64,000 bases of DNA, taken from NCBI GenBank assembly GCA_037951165.1, contig JBBDHG010000011.1, positions 3,127,001-3,191,000 of the forward strand. Reading direction: 5' to 3'. The position numbers were made by a program, and so were the translations under genes. Under the pieces are notes generated by a model. It did no database searches. It was not told where the DNA came from and saw nothing but the letters and a program-made list of their open reading frames with translations. Shown here one piece after another: positions 11,395 to 23,300 of the stretch (position 1 is the stretch's first letter; each line of letters starts with the position of its first letter). The stretch is from Lophius americanus. Its lineage: Eukaryota; Chordata; Actinopteri; Lophiiformes; Lophiidae.

Positions 11395-14300
11395 TGAACA
11401 GGCTGTGGAAATGGAACTACAGACACAAGGGTTGCATCAGTCGTTGTGTAACTTTAGGAAATAAATCAGTAACCGTCAGTGGCTGTGGGTACAGAATTAG
11501 ATGCTGTTATTTTATACACATCTTACAGGTGAAACAATTACTTACTGCCACGTAACACACAAACTGCTACCTTTTGTAGAAAGCAAATTTTTTTTATAAT
11601 CTGTAATGTAGGTTTGTCTGAGGAATAATTATGAAATATATGAGCAAAGGTTACAGTTTTAACCCGGCTAAAACAGCTACTGATGGCGAAAAGCAGGGGC
11701 TTCACATTACAAATGTCAGGAGTCCAGTGGAAGGTCTTAATTTGAACCTTATGAAAGTAAACTGAGTCATACTTTACATATAGCACCACTGACTGACAGT
11801 GTTCCTGGCCAAACTCCAATCAGCGCTCCATCCTATGGCCACATTTAAATGCAATGCAAGTGAAAAGCTCAGCAGTCGTGGCCGTGGCAGAGCTTCAGCG
11901 GCAGGAATGAGCGTGGCACACGGACAAACCTTTGATCGAGTGTATTGGAAATGCAGAGCGCTTTAAGTCTATACAACGTGTGACAGTTCTGTATACTGTG
12001 ACACGCTCAGCAGTACGGGCCGCGCTCGCAGCCCTGCATTCACTTTCGGTTATATCACCGTTATTTGCTACTTCGAGCCAAGCCTTTGATTTAAGGCCGC
12101 TGTTTAAATTTACATTGGAACTTTATAGCCTTTTACTGTGCCTTACTGTACACAATGTTATTTTAAGGAATCTTTTTAACCCAAACAAAGTGATGGGTTT
12201 AAATGAAATAAAAGTGCCTGGCTGGGCATGGAGATCGTTGGAGCATGATTCCTGGAAAGTGCTTTCCCATGTGTGGGCGGGTGGATCAGTTGGACAGGAG
12301 CAAGTAGCAGCCTGCGCCGGTGTTTGACTTAGGAGAGGGCATACTTTTGAACGCACTCCTGCCAAGTTACAGGCACTTGGAGACCTCCCACAGCTGTCTG
12401 ACTATTTTCTAAACCGAGCCTGGGAACGGAGCGTTACCCGCTCACCTGCAGCATGTCTGGATACTTTTTAATCTATACAAGCGCTGCTTCAGGGAGTTAT
12501 GGAAAGTATTTAACCTTGAATCGGAAAAAAAAGATAAAACAGATAATCTGCACTGAGGGCGGCTGTATAATATTACTCGATGAGGAGATAAAAAAATGCA
12601 CATACATGTCTAACACATATGTGCACATTAGTGTCGTCAACAGGGACCAGATCCTTCAGATAAAAGGATTAAATGACTGGCGGTCTGAGGAGCTATTTTA
12701 TGTGAAGATTTGCTGATGAAGACATACTGGTGATTAATGGGCCTTTTCTATTTTGATCTCACTACACCCTCACTGACCTTTAGTAGTAAAAATACTGTGC
12801 CGCTAAAGGGTCACGGCAAAGCACTTCACTGACATTTATAGCATTGAATAAGTCCGTTTTGGATGTGTGAAACCAGATCTATGGAACCAGATGTGACAAA
12901 AAAAAATACTGGTTATATGCTTACACTATCTTCATTATCAGAATAAAATAGATCAAAGGGGATATTTCTCAGCATTTTAGGGTACTTGCATTCATTTTGA
13001 CATAAACATAAAAAAGGACAATTTTTTGCAGATGTGCGAGTTCTATTTGCTTTTTTGCAGCGAACAATTGTGCACAGGAAATGTGATAGTGTGTTCTGTT
13101 TTGCCTCGTGGTGCATGTGTTTGCAAGCTGCAAGCGATCCAGTGTCTGAGGTATGGCTGGGTTCAAAGAGTGCAAATTTGTGAATGAAGTTCCCTCTTCT
13201 CCTGGTGGTGGTGGTGGTTGTAGAGAAAGAAAAAGGAACTTAATGTGCTCTGTCAGTTTAAGCTCTCTCTGTCCTTCTCACTGTGTTTCTCTGTATAACT
13301 GTTTTATTTCCATTCACTATATTCACGATCCATCAGCTCATTGTTAGGCAGCCAACAATCATTTAAATATAAATGTACATACAAATGATTTGCCCTTAAA
13401 TAATGCCTCACAGTCTGGTACTTTTATCAATGAGTAACTAAACTGTGTTGAATGCAAACTTTGCTTATCTTCTATTGGTTCTTGTTCGCTTTGATTCAAT
13501 AAAAGTTTGGTCTCCCACTTTTCCTTTACCTTCTCTATTGTAAATTTTAATCGTTCATCATTTCCTGCATAACTTAAACGTGTGTGTGTGTGTCAACAGT
13601 AAGTGAATCATGGTCTCTTGTATTCTTCCTCTCATCTAATCACTGTTTTGCATTCGGGACTTTTGCAAAGATAATCACAGTCTCTTTTTCTCCACCGAGA
13701 TACACTGAATGGAAGAAAACAGCTAAATAAAGACATTTTTTTCAACCAGTTTCCAACATTGTGGCTTATTTGGCCAACAAAGATTTAAAAAAAAACAACA
13801 ACATCATTTTAGTAAGATTGGATAGTAATGCTAATTGAGAGGAAGGTTTCTGCATCACAGTGTTTTTCTGCGGGGTCTGGGGGGTTCACATCCCACTCAT
13901 ATTAACTATGGATGGAGCAACTACTGGCTGTGATGTCACATATTCTGCTTGTGACATACCCAGTGTTGCGGTTAGTACAGAGAGACGTTCTCTCACGAGC
14001 AGATGAATGTGAAAACAGCCTCTGTGTCAAACTCAACTCCATGTAACATCTAGCGTTCAAATATACTTTTTTTCCAGGTGGGTCGAGGACCGATGCGTCA
14101 CTCTGTCGCCAATTCAACAAATCGGTTGAATTGGCCACAACACGGCTGCCTTTGCTTGATTTGAACACATGTGAGAAGTCACAAGTTTTTTCTACAGACT
14201 GAACTCTGCAGGCGGGATGGAGGTTTGAGAGGTGTGAAAGAGATCGCATGTTTCTCAGCTCCCGGTGTAAAATGCAAACAATGCTGCTGCAGCCTGCTCG

Positions 14301-16985
14301 GAGTGAGGGATTTAGCAAGTGGCAGATTGTTGAATGGGAGGGAGCAGACCGCTGGCGCTGGTGAACAAACAGAGCAGCAACATCAAAAGGCAGAGGGTGT
14401 GAACTGAGGCTGGACCACTGACGATGAGGTCAGACAGTCAGGACATTTTCCTCCGCTGAAAAGCTCTGGTTGCTAACTGTTGTTCAGAAGTTTATATAAT
14501 GCACATCAGCACATTAGTCATGCTTGTTAGATAATTCTGGCAAACGTATCATCAGCTGCTTGTCACTTTGTACTAATTTAAAGTAGGAAATGGCTCTAAG
14601 AGCATCAAATAGCCTGACAAATGAATTTAGTGAAACAAGCAATTTAATTAATGTTGAATTACACGCATTTCTTGACAGATATATTTAGTGCAAATCTAAA
14701 ACCTTGTGGGTTGTGAGATATTAAATAGGATAAGAACATTAATATAAATCTGCTTTTTTCAGACAGTTTTTATCAATAGAATCAATTATAGTCTGTCGGT
14801 ACACTGAGAACTTCCTGCATTTTCTGCCCGATAATTGGTTTAGCTGCCAAATCTCAACTGTAAAAAAGGATAATAATAATAATAATACATTTAATTTGCA
14901 ACCATAAGCAGCTGATTAGCTTAGCTTTAGCATATCATAAAGATCAGACCATGGATATATTTTTTGACATATTCCCCAGTGCCCTTAAATCCACCGTCTT
15001 TGACTTCACCTTAATTCCTCTTGTGAGCCAGTAAAAGAGACATGCCGGGCTCTCTTAAACGAACATTTAAAGAGGTTTACTGGGCTATTAAGACACACAG
15101 CACATTTTAGAAACACGAGGAGACTCCGCAGGTACTCTCTAAACTCCATTTTACTACACAACAAAAAGCAATATAGTTCCTCACCTTTTACACTGAAGCT
15201 GCTGGATTGCTAGCCATTTGACGACTGTATAAATGCAGCGGACATCTGGGGGCTTGATGCAGAGTCTAGTAGTTAGCAGCTCATGCAAAAGAAAGCCCCT
15301 TTTAAAATTCAAGCGAGGGACGGTTAACCTTTATTCCGCCCCCTAATCTGAAAAACTGTGCGGCTCTCAACAGGAAAACTTAAGAAGCAGCAAATAGCTG
15401 TTAGCAGCTAACTAAAAACTCAAGTTTTTCAAATCGGGGGGCACTGGGAGGTCCGGCAACTCCTTACCTCCCATGCAGAGGATGAGATAAGCCGCTTTAC
15501 ATCGTAGATGATTTATTTGTACAGTACGAGTAGGATATAGCAAGATTGATTGAAGCAGTGGAACTAGGAATGACATTTACTGCTGATGTTAATAAGAACC
15601 CAATGAACAGTAGATGTGTTCAACCACCATATAACAGAGACGGTGAAGAATTGTCGTTATCATGTTATTTCTTTGTTTACGACTCACTTCAGGACACATA
15701 TGTGAAATATCACAATAGTCATTTTAAAATTTGTTTTAGACAATCAGATCACATGTGGATATCGAGACACATGGCTGCCTACACCTGTGTCTACCATGCG
15801 TGTCCAAATGTGCCAAGCGGACCGCTTTTGTTCAGGTTCCGTTGCTGCCTATATCTCTTCCGCCACTCGGTCAAAGGATGTACATAGTTTTCAGTCCGAT
15901 TGGTGTCTGGAGACAGATGACATCACTACTCAAGCCCGCTTCTCATAAGAAGTAACCAAACTGTTGTTCATGCTGGATATGAAGCCGTTTGATTAAATTG
16001 AACTTAAAGGCCATTCAAGCACAGTTTGAGAACTTAAAAAAGGTCAAGCAGTCACATCTCAGCCTGTGAGCCTACTGACTAAAAAAACGTTTTTTTTCTC
16101 TTTTTAATGTGTGCAAACAGCAAAAACGAGACGTCCTGGTTTAGTGATTGTGGGTGTTAAACCTTCCTGTACGATGAAGTGGCACGCTGGTGGGAAAATC
16201 ACTCATCCGTTACCAATCTGGGAATGAGGGCGGCAATTTTTGTTTCCTGGTAGCTGGGTGGGCATCTCTGGTTCATTCATTACCTGGAGTCCTGTAGCAG
16301 TTCTATGTGGGATCTGAAGCACGACAGCACATTCCTGTAGCTCAGAGTGAGGGAGTGGGAGTTTTATTTTAATGAGGTTTGTGTTTGTTTAACCTCTATT
16401 TAGTTCCAGATCAAATTCTGGCTTCACATGAAAGAAAGCAGAAAATCCGACAGTTTGAAATGTTCAGTTTGGGATTGCGATCCCTCTGCCTTATGAGAAC
16501 AACCCACAGTGCTCAGGGTGGGTCAGGTAGAAGCGGTGTCTGTGTTGAGTTATGGAGGCAAGTTAAGAGATGCTTGTGAAGTGATGGTGGCAGACGGATG
16601 TCCCGTCCAGTGAGCATGACTAACCACTCAGCTGACCACATCCAAAGGTTTCTGCTGCCCTAACAGAAGCGACAGAGAGTGAAGTCCATGAGATGAACCG
16701 ACACCTGGTCCAGGAAAGCTGGACACCAGACTGTAAGAGCACGACAATCCAACGATTTCAAGGCAGCCACTGAGCGGGACATGTCAGCCGTGTCTGATGA
16801 TTGATCGGTTGAATTGTCAGACAGATTACACCAAAGCTACTGAACGGGTTTCCTTAATTGGAAATTCTTTCACACATGCGCAGACGATCCAAATTCCCGT
16901 TCATAAGGTGGCGATAATGCTCCGGTGAGCTCGGTGCCGACCGCCAACACGCGCCCAAAAGAAGAATATGACAAAGAGGGTGCTT
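11395..16985. other. intergenic, nothing recognised
   Basis: This 5.6-kb stretch contains no conserved coding frame. The longer frames (for example 11,932-12,327 plus and 13,902-14,318 minus) have no recognisable domain, no splice-supported continuation and no partner. Minor features are a short TG run at about 13,582 and an ATA run at about 14,873. Confidence 0.55.
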
Positions 16986-17388
16986 GCCGAAGTGACTTTT
17001 CGCCCATCTAACCATCCAAAAAAGTTAAAATATTTCAAAGTTGCAATGAATAAATCACTTTCCGATGCAAACCAGTACTGTTTTGAAGTCGCCGTATTTA
17101 AAACGCGTCGCTAAAAAAAAACTTAGCAGAGCATTTTGTCACAACGCTGGGCATGCGCAGATAAAACTCAAACAGAAAGCGTTACGATACAGCGTTTACA
17201 TGCAGCAACTGGCGGAAAGGCTGTCCGAAATGATTTAGACTACCTCCTTGAAAAGGAATGAAATTTAATTCGGAAAAGTTCTTTCCGTTCTGAAAGGGGT
17301 GTTTACATGCAGCATTTTCTTTTCGATTAGACGTCTTTTACGAATCTAATCGGAATTAAGCTGTCCTTTTAAACACACCTAGTGATGT
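16986..17388. mobile_element. MITE-like element, copy 1
   Basis: The stretch matches 36,090-36,455 over most of its length. Shared blocks include AGTGACTTTTCGCCCATCTA, AAAATATTTCAAAGTTGCAA, GTCGCCGTATTTAAAA, GTTTACATGCAGC (twice) and a final TCTAATCGGAATTA-GCTGTCC-AAACACACCTA. The end has the GTTTACATG-type terminus seen in fish non-autonomous DNA transposons. No coding capacity is seen. The left end is uncertain and may extend to about 16,840. Confidence 0.7.
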
Positions 17389-17389
17389 A

Positions 17390-18915
17390 CTACCTCTGAG
17401 AAAGCATGAAGGTAGTTACAGCGCGGCATTAATATGGAGCAAGCAGCAAGGCAGTAGGATAAGCTTGGAGTGTTAGCAGCTAAGTAGGAGACAGCGTGAG
17501 GTGGGGGGTAATGGTAAATGATGTTCTTTGATGCATGCTGTATGTAAAGCGCCATACTGGAAGCCAAAACTGCTCCATTATACACGACACCTCTTTTGCT
17601 TGCGAAAAAGCAGATTGTTATAATAACATTGCAGACACTTTACAATGAGAAAATATGATGTTCAATGATCAAAAGTCTGATGTAAAACACAAAACATTGA
17701 AACACCACACATGCTATAAAAAAAACCCCACTCCATTATCCAACTATGTGGACGTTTCAAGCCCCTGCCTCTGAGAGTTATCAGCACTGTCCCTCTAAGG
17801 ACAACAGCATGACCGTTATAACACTAGGTACTTCCCCATCACAGCGTATATCACCACAGGGGCCCATTCAGGGTGTATCTGTATCCTCTGAAAGAAAGGA
17901 GGAAGTGGATACTATCTAAAAACATGTAGTATTCATAAGTGAGTGTCTTTAGAAACCATTTAAACCAAATCCAACGCAGACCGATTCCAGCTTTGCATCA
18001 TTCCCATTCTGACCAGTATCTTCATTTGTATGCGTGAGTGTGACTTCTGCCGTTAAGGTCACATCAGCATGAGGGTCTGCAACACCTCCCAAACTGCAAA
18101 ACAGAGAGAGAGAAGGGAAAAGATGTTTTACTACTGATATGACGGGTGCTAACTGCAAAAAAACTTTCAACTCTGCAAATGAACCACTCCTTTCATTGTG
18201 AGTTGGGGTTGTGCTAATAGTGAAAGACTACACGCATAAAACTTTTCACAATAAAACATTTCTTTTTCTGGTTGATTGTGTACTAATAAAGAAATTCATA
18301 ATTTCCCACTACTTATTATAACTGTGTAATGACTTTATTTGTATAGCACCCATCTAATTACAGTTTAAAATGTTTTATAGAAAAAAAAGAAAAAAAAAGA
18401 AGCAGTTAGCAGCTAATAAGTTGAGAAAATCAACTGATTTTTATTTTCAAAATAAATCACACAGTTACAATTTAAAAGATGAGAAACGAAGCAGCAGAAA
18501 CAACTTCCATGTACAAATACCTTGAAAAATTATATAAGCCTTATCTTACTATTGAAAACCTTTTTCTTTATACCAGCCGAAGATGTAAAACCCCCAAGAC
18601 AAAAAAAAAAAACCCGAGTGTGATCAACTGAAGAAGGTGAGTTTTATTTCTCACAATTAGGCTTTTTAGAAGAATTATGTAATGTGGAATAAACATAGAG
18701 CCAATCGTTTGGATAATTATCTGAAATCTATATAGTAGCTTTTGCTGAGTCTTTTTCGTAGAGGTGTCGATTGAAGGTCTGCTAAACACCCTCACTGATA
18801 TCAGTGACGTAGAAAAGGCATTCCAGACGGCAGCATCCACGGAGAGAAAAGCCTAAATCAGTTCCAACACAAACTGAGTATATGACTGCTCTTTATAAGA
18901 CTGTATTTGTTGGAG
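17390..18915. other. intergenic, nothing recognised
   Basis: No gene is supported. CTTTATTTGTATAGCACC at about 18,331 resembles the start of a common fish interspersed repeat but is too short to assign. A-rich runs occur at 18,380-18,400 and 18,600-18,613. Confidence 0.5.
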
Positions 18916-18924
18916 CTGGATGTG

Positions 18925-19170
18925 AAAAATGAATCCCCCCGAGGAACATAGCAAGTTTGAAGAAGCTAACGTTGGCAGAGCAGCTAAAGCTAGCGTGAGC
19001 TCAGAGCCAGCGACGAGCCCCGAAGTCCCTGACAAAAAGTCAACATATAACATATAAGCGGACTGAACAAGGCTTACAAAGTTTTATTTTCAATTTGAAA
19101 TGTCATACAATTGGTGTAGGAAACGCACCGCAGAGAAGACGGGGTCAGTGCGTCAGTGTTTACACTATTC
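18925..19170 (+). mobile_element. hAT-type (BED-finger) transposon relic, copy 1
   Basis: It shares CCGAGGAACATAGCAAGTTT, AGCAGAGCAGCTAAAGCTAG and GAGCTCAGAGCCAGC, then AAATGTCATACAATTGG, with the copies at 27.8, 43.4 and 43.8 kb. In the better-preserved 27.8-kb copy the same block reads as a BED-type zinc-finger end. This copy has no terminal repeats that I can place. Confidence 0.6.
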
Positions 19171-19814
19171 AGACTTTAGCCCTTATATCTATGGTATATT
19201 TTCAAATTCAATGCTGGATGAGAACAAAGGTTCTGTTCATTTAAAAAATTTAAAAAAAATTCTGACACAGAATCAGTTTCTCCTGCCAGCGGAAGGAAAA
19301 GGGTCAACGCGTCGAATCGGCTTTGACTAATCGATGATAATTGTTGAATCTTTGCTCATTTCAGCAGACACTCAGACACAACTGTGACTGCAGAAAACAA
19401 ACAACAACATCAGAGGATGCAACCTAATTTAAAAAAGTTTGTGCGATTATTTATGTGTCCTAAGAAGATGTTTATCGTTGTGTTGTACGAACCCCTCAAC
19501 TTTTTTAAAACCTAAAGAAACAACTTCTTAGTTTGAAGCTAAAGCTGTATTGTCACAGTTAGTGTTCAATGATGCCAGCGTCATGGAAAAAGGGCACTGA
19601 TGGACATTTTCTGTCAACCAAATCAACACACATGCAGATTTGTGTTCCATAAAAGTTGGTGAAGACAGATTAGTATATAGAGGGCAATACATTCTACGAT
19701 ACCCTAACTTACATTCCACAATAGGCAACAAAAAAAATCGGTATATTATATGTCCTACTATGAGAAAATAAGTAAATGAAGGAGTGGATGAAATCTACGA
19801 GAAAGTAGGCCTAC

Positions 19815-20360
19815 TCTGTCGTACCAGGCAGCGCAGGTATATCCCCCAAAAGGCCCAAATCCTCTGCATTGTAAAAGCAATCCCCCTGAATGAACTCCTC
19901 AAATTAAATGTGAATTTATGTCCAAACAATTCATAAATAAATTAAAAAAAACATCCTATTGAGCAAAATAAACTTTTAGATTAAAACATTATACATACAA
20001 GATAGATTTCCTCAAGTCCAATCATATGCAACAAATTTGGACCAGATCAGACCAACAGTAAGGAACTTACGTCCAAAAAACACTTTTTTTCGGAAATTAG
20101 CTCCCACTCATCAGTCAAATAAGAACTTTCAGAGTAAAATACGAAGCATATAATTTGGGCTTAATCAAACCAACAGTTGAGAAATCACGACCGAAACTTC
20201 ACGAGATGAGGATCGTTAAGTCGTAAGTATTGAACCAACCTTTCCAAAACTCAATCCAGTTCTTGAAAATGATCAATGACATAGTTTTGGAGTTATCGCG
20301 TCAACATGGAGGATTTGCGGCGCTGATGATGATTCTATAATATCAGATATGTTCAACTGA
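19815..20360 (+). repeat. unnamed ~550-bp repeat family, longest copy
   Basis: It starts with CTCTGTCGTACCAGGCAGCG and CCCAAATCCTCTGCATTGTA, followed by CTCCTCAAATTAAATGTGAA. It goes on through AATCAAACCAACAGTTGAGA and CTCAATCCAGTTCTTGAAAA to a GGCGCTGATGATGATTCTAT tail. The 5' blocks recur at 39.8 and 52.9 kb (minus) and the 3' blocks at 41.8, 53.5, 52.6, 58.6 and 26.8 kb. No coding frame and no terminal inverted repeats were seen. Confidence 0.65.
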
Positions 20361-20364
20361 AAAC

Positions 20365-23300
20365 AAGCACAAAGTGAAATGTTCTGATTATCAGCCTTAC
20401 ACACAATAGAGTTAACCAGAAGACAATCAAAAGCTTTATGGCTTTTTTCTCCTCCTGACATACATTTATATCCCAGTCCTTACTATGTCATTCACAGAGG
20501 CTGACTTCATGAGCAGCTGAGGGGCTGAAAAAGGAGGGACCACGCGTGGGAGAGAACATGTATTTCCAGGGGGCTGACAGCAAATTACAAGAATGTGGGC
20601 GAGGCTGTAACCAAAACGACCCATGTGGCATCCTGCGTCTTCACGTGATCTCGCGCAACTCTATTTGTGGAGGTCTGGTCTCCAAGAGCTGCTCAGCTAA
20701 AACTGGCGGTAGGGCAAAATCCACTCACTGGCGGTCATGTCCTGTGCTGCAGCACTTTTATTCATGCATCACTGCTATTTATAAATGATAAGTAAGAAGC
20801 AAAGTAACCACGGCTAGAACAGTGAGAAACATGAGGGCTTTTGTGACATTTGAACAGTGATTTCGGTTGATAGTGGGAAATCCCTTTTCATCAGATGTTG
20901 CTCAAACCAGGTCATTCAAATGATAAAAATGGCGCTCTGAGGGGAAATCTCTACCTACAATCACTCCAGACACAGGAGACTGGCTGGCTGCCATATTTCC
21001 ATTTGCTTGAATCGATCTGTTGTGCAGACTTTAGAACTATCAGAGTCGCTAGTCACTTTTTAGAAATAAAAAATAAGAGGGTTTGTGAAGTCGTGTGACA
21101 GAGCGTGACCTCACACACTCATCTGAGACTCCGTGCCTCTATGTCCCAGACCCCGGCTGGGCTCTGATGCCTTTTCCTAGTAACACCAAAAACCTGCTGT
21201 GAACACCTCATTCCTTTATTATGAAGATTTGATCCTGTTGCATTTGATATTGCTTAGTTGGCACGCACTGAACCAAAAAAACCCACAATCGTTGGTCTTT
21301 TGTTTGTGTCGATTAATATTATTGAGTACTTTCAATACAAAGTAATGTCGCATTAAAAAGCTCCAATATGAATGAAAGAAATATTAAAAAAATATCGTAT
21401 TATACTATATGATATACTAGTCTGCTCCAATTATATTATTGGGGCGGAACATGTCCCCCCTGTCCGCCCCGGGATTTACGGCCCTTTAGGCAACATATTA
21501 AAGCGTCAAATCCGATCAAATGTAACGGCACCAATAATGAGTAAGATCAGGAAAAAAAGGACATGAACTGAAGAAGAAACATTGTCCAGTCGGGCCATAG
21601 CAACCCATCCTGCTTAAAATAAAGGTTTTTATTTCAGTCCAGTTTAATTATTCACTCTGTAAGTAATGTCGTTTTTACTCAGAATGTACCCCACTTAAGA
21701 GACACCCTAACATGAATGTCATAAGTTCAACAGATAACGTAAAAATTCCCCTTCACCTGGATAAACCCCCTCCATTGGGAACCGCGCTGTTGAGGATCTG
21801 CAGAGCTGCTTCTAACTAGTTAAATGAAAGCAACGTCAGCCCCAGTTACTAAACTCGTCAAACTCCAGCTGCTTCGTATCTCTGCGGAAACATGAGCCAG
21901 CGGGAATGTGCAGCAGCGCCGATGCTAGCGGCGGCTGATCTGCGACCCATCTTTCATCGACAACAAGCTCATTAACTGAAAACCTCTTGACCAGACCGAC
22001 AAACACAAGGGCAACTGTCAGCAGAAATAATCCTGAAAGGAGGTTAAAGGTCTGACCTGGACCTGTTCTGGGTAGGAAAGACCAACCCGGGGCTCAGTGA
22101 CCACCATGATGAGATCTCAAGACATGGCGAGAAACGACGGATGGTTACCAGTGACGCCAGACATTCAAAGCAGTGGATGAGTTCTAGGACCATCCTTTTC
22201 AGAGTCTATGTGACATAAGTAATACTAAGATGTCTCAGCGTTTCTAGATGCAGCACGGGAACTCTGTCACTAAACATATGTGATGCTGAGTTCAGGGCCG
22301 GGGCCTTCCTCGTGAGCTTCAGCCTCATTAGGAGTTTGTATTTCAGGGATTTACCCACTGACACGCTGACCGACAGCTGCTGCAGAGGAAATCCAGCAGG
22401 CTGAGGAGCCACCAGTTAATGGGGCACTTCCTAAAATCATCCATTTACAAAGTACCGATTTCTTCTCCTGAGACCTATTCAGAAGAAGTGTGTCTTTCTA
22501 GGCATAACCGGAGAGAATTTGACACACTTTCCAGCTCCTCTTTGCCATGAGTCAGCATTGGTAATGTTTCTCCTCACCCAGCTGCTAGCCTAATGTGAAA
22601 GTATATTTCCGCTGCCAAGGACCACACATATGAAGAACTAGGGACTTTTTACAACTCTCTTCCTGCCTCTTTTTAATTCACGCGAATGAGACATAAATTG
22701 GACAGCAAGAAAAAATTGAGACACTTTTTTATATGCGCTTAAATGAACTGATTTAGATGAAAACTAACAGCTGATGTGAGGCAAGCATGTCAAATTGGGG
22801 TGCTATCAGGTTCAAGGTGCAGCGAAAAGCCTTCCTCCCCAGATTGTCTTCTTACATGAGGAGCCAGTGAAGTCATCACACAGCTGCTGCAGCTCTCCCT
22901 TAAAGGAATAGAAAAAGGTTGTCCCTCCAGCTGAGGGCCATAAATTCAAGACGTAAAAACGGGAAAGACATACGCTCCAATCAACAGGTGCAAGTCTAGA
23001 ATGAATGCTAACCCATTTTTTTTCCCACCGAACAAGCGAGGACAAAGACGAGCGAGACAGGCACATTCAGCTTGGAGAGGCTGCAACGCTGAAATGGCTT
23101 TAATTAAAACAAAGAAAGGCCTTCATGAAACCTCTGCAGATTTAAGAGTTGGAAGACAGAAACTTGGCGCGTTTGACTCGTTTTGGAGCTATAAATCTTG
23201 CCTGAATGGAACACGTGAGGAATGTAAACAATTAAGACACCTATATCTGACGTTTTCCTCCCCACAATGACACCAGCGGGATCTGAAGAGGAGATAGCCG

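Noticed and set aside
11932..12327. 131-codon plus frame and the 138-codon minus frame at 13,902-14,318
   Set aside because: No known domain, no splice-linked neighbours and no promoter context; lengths fit chance in 64 kb.
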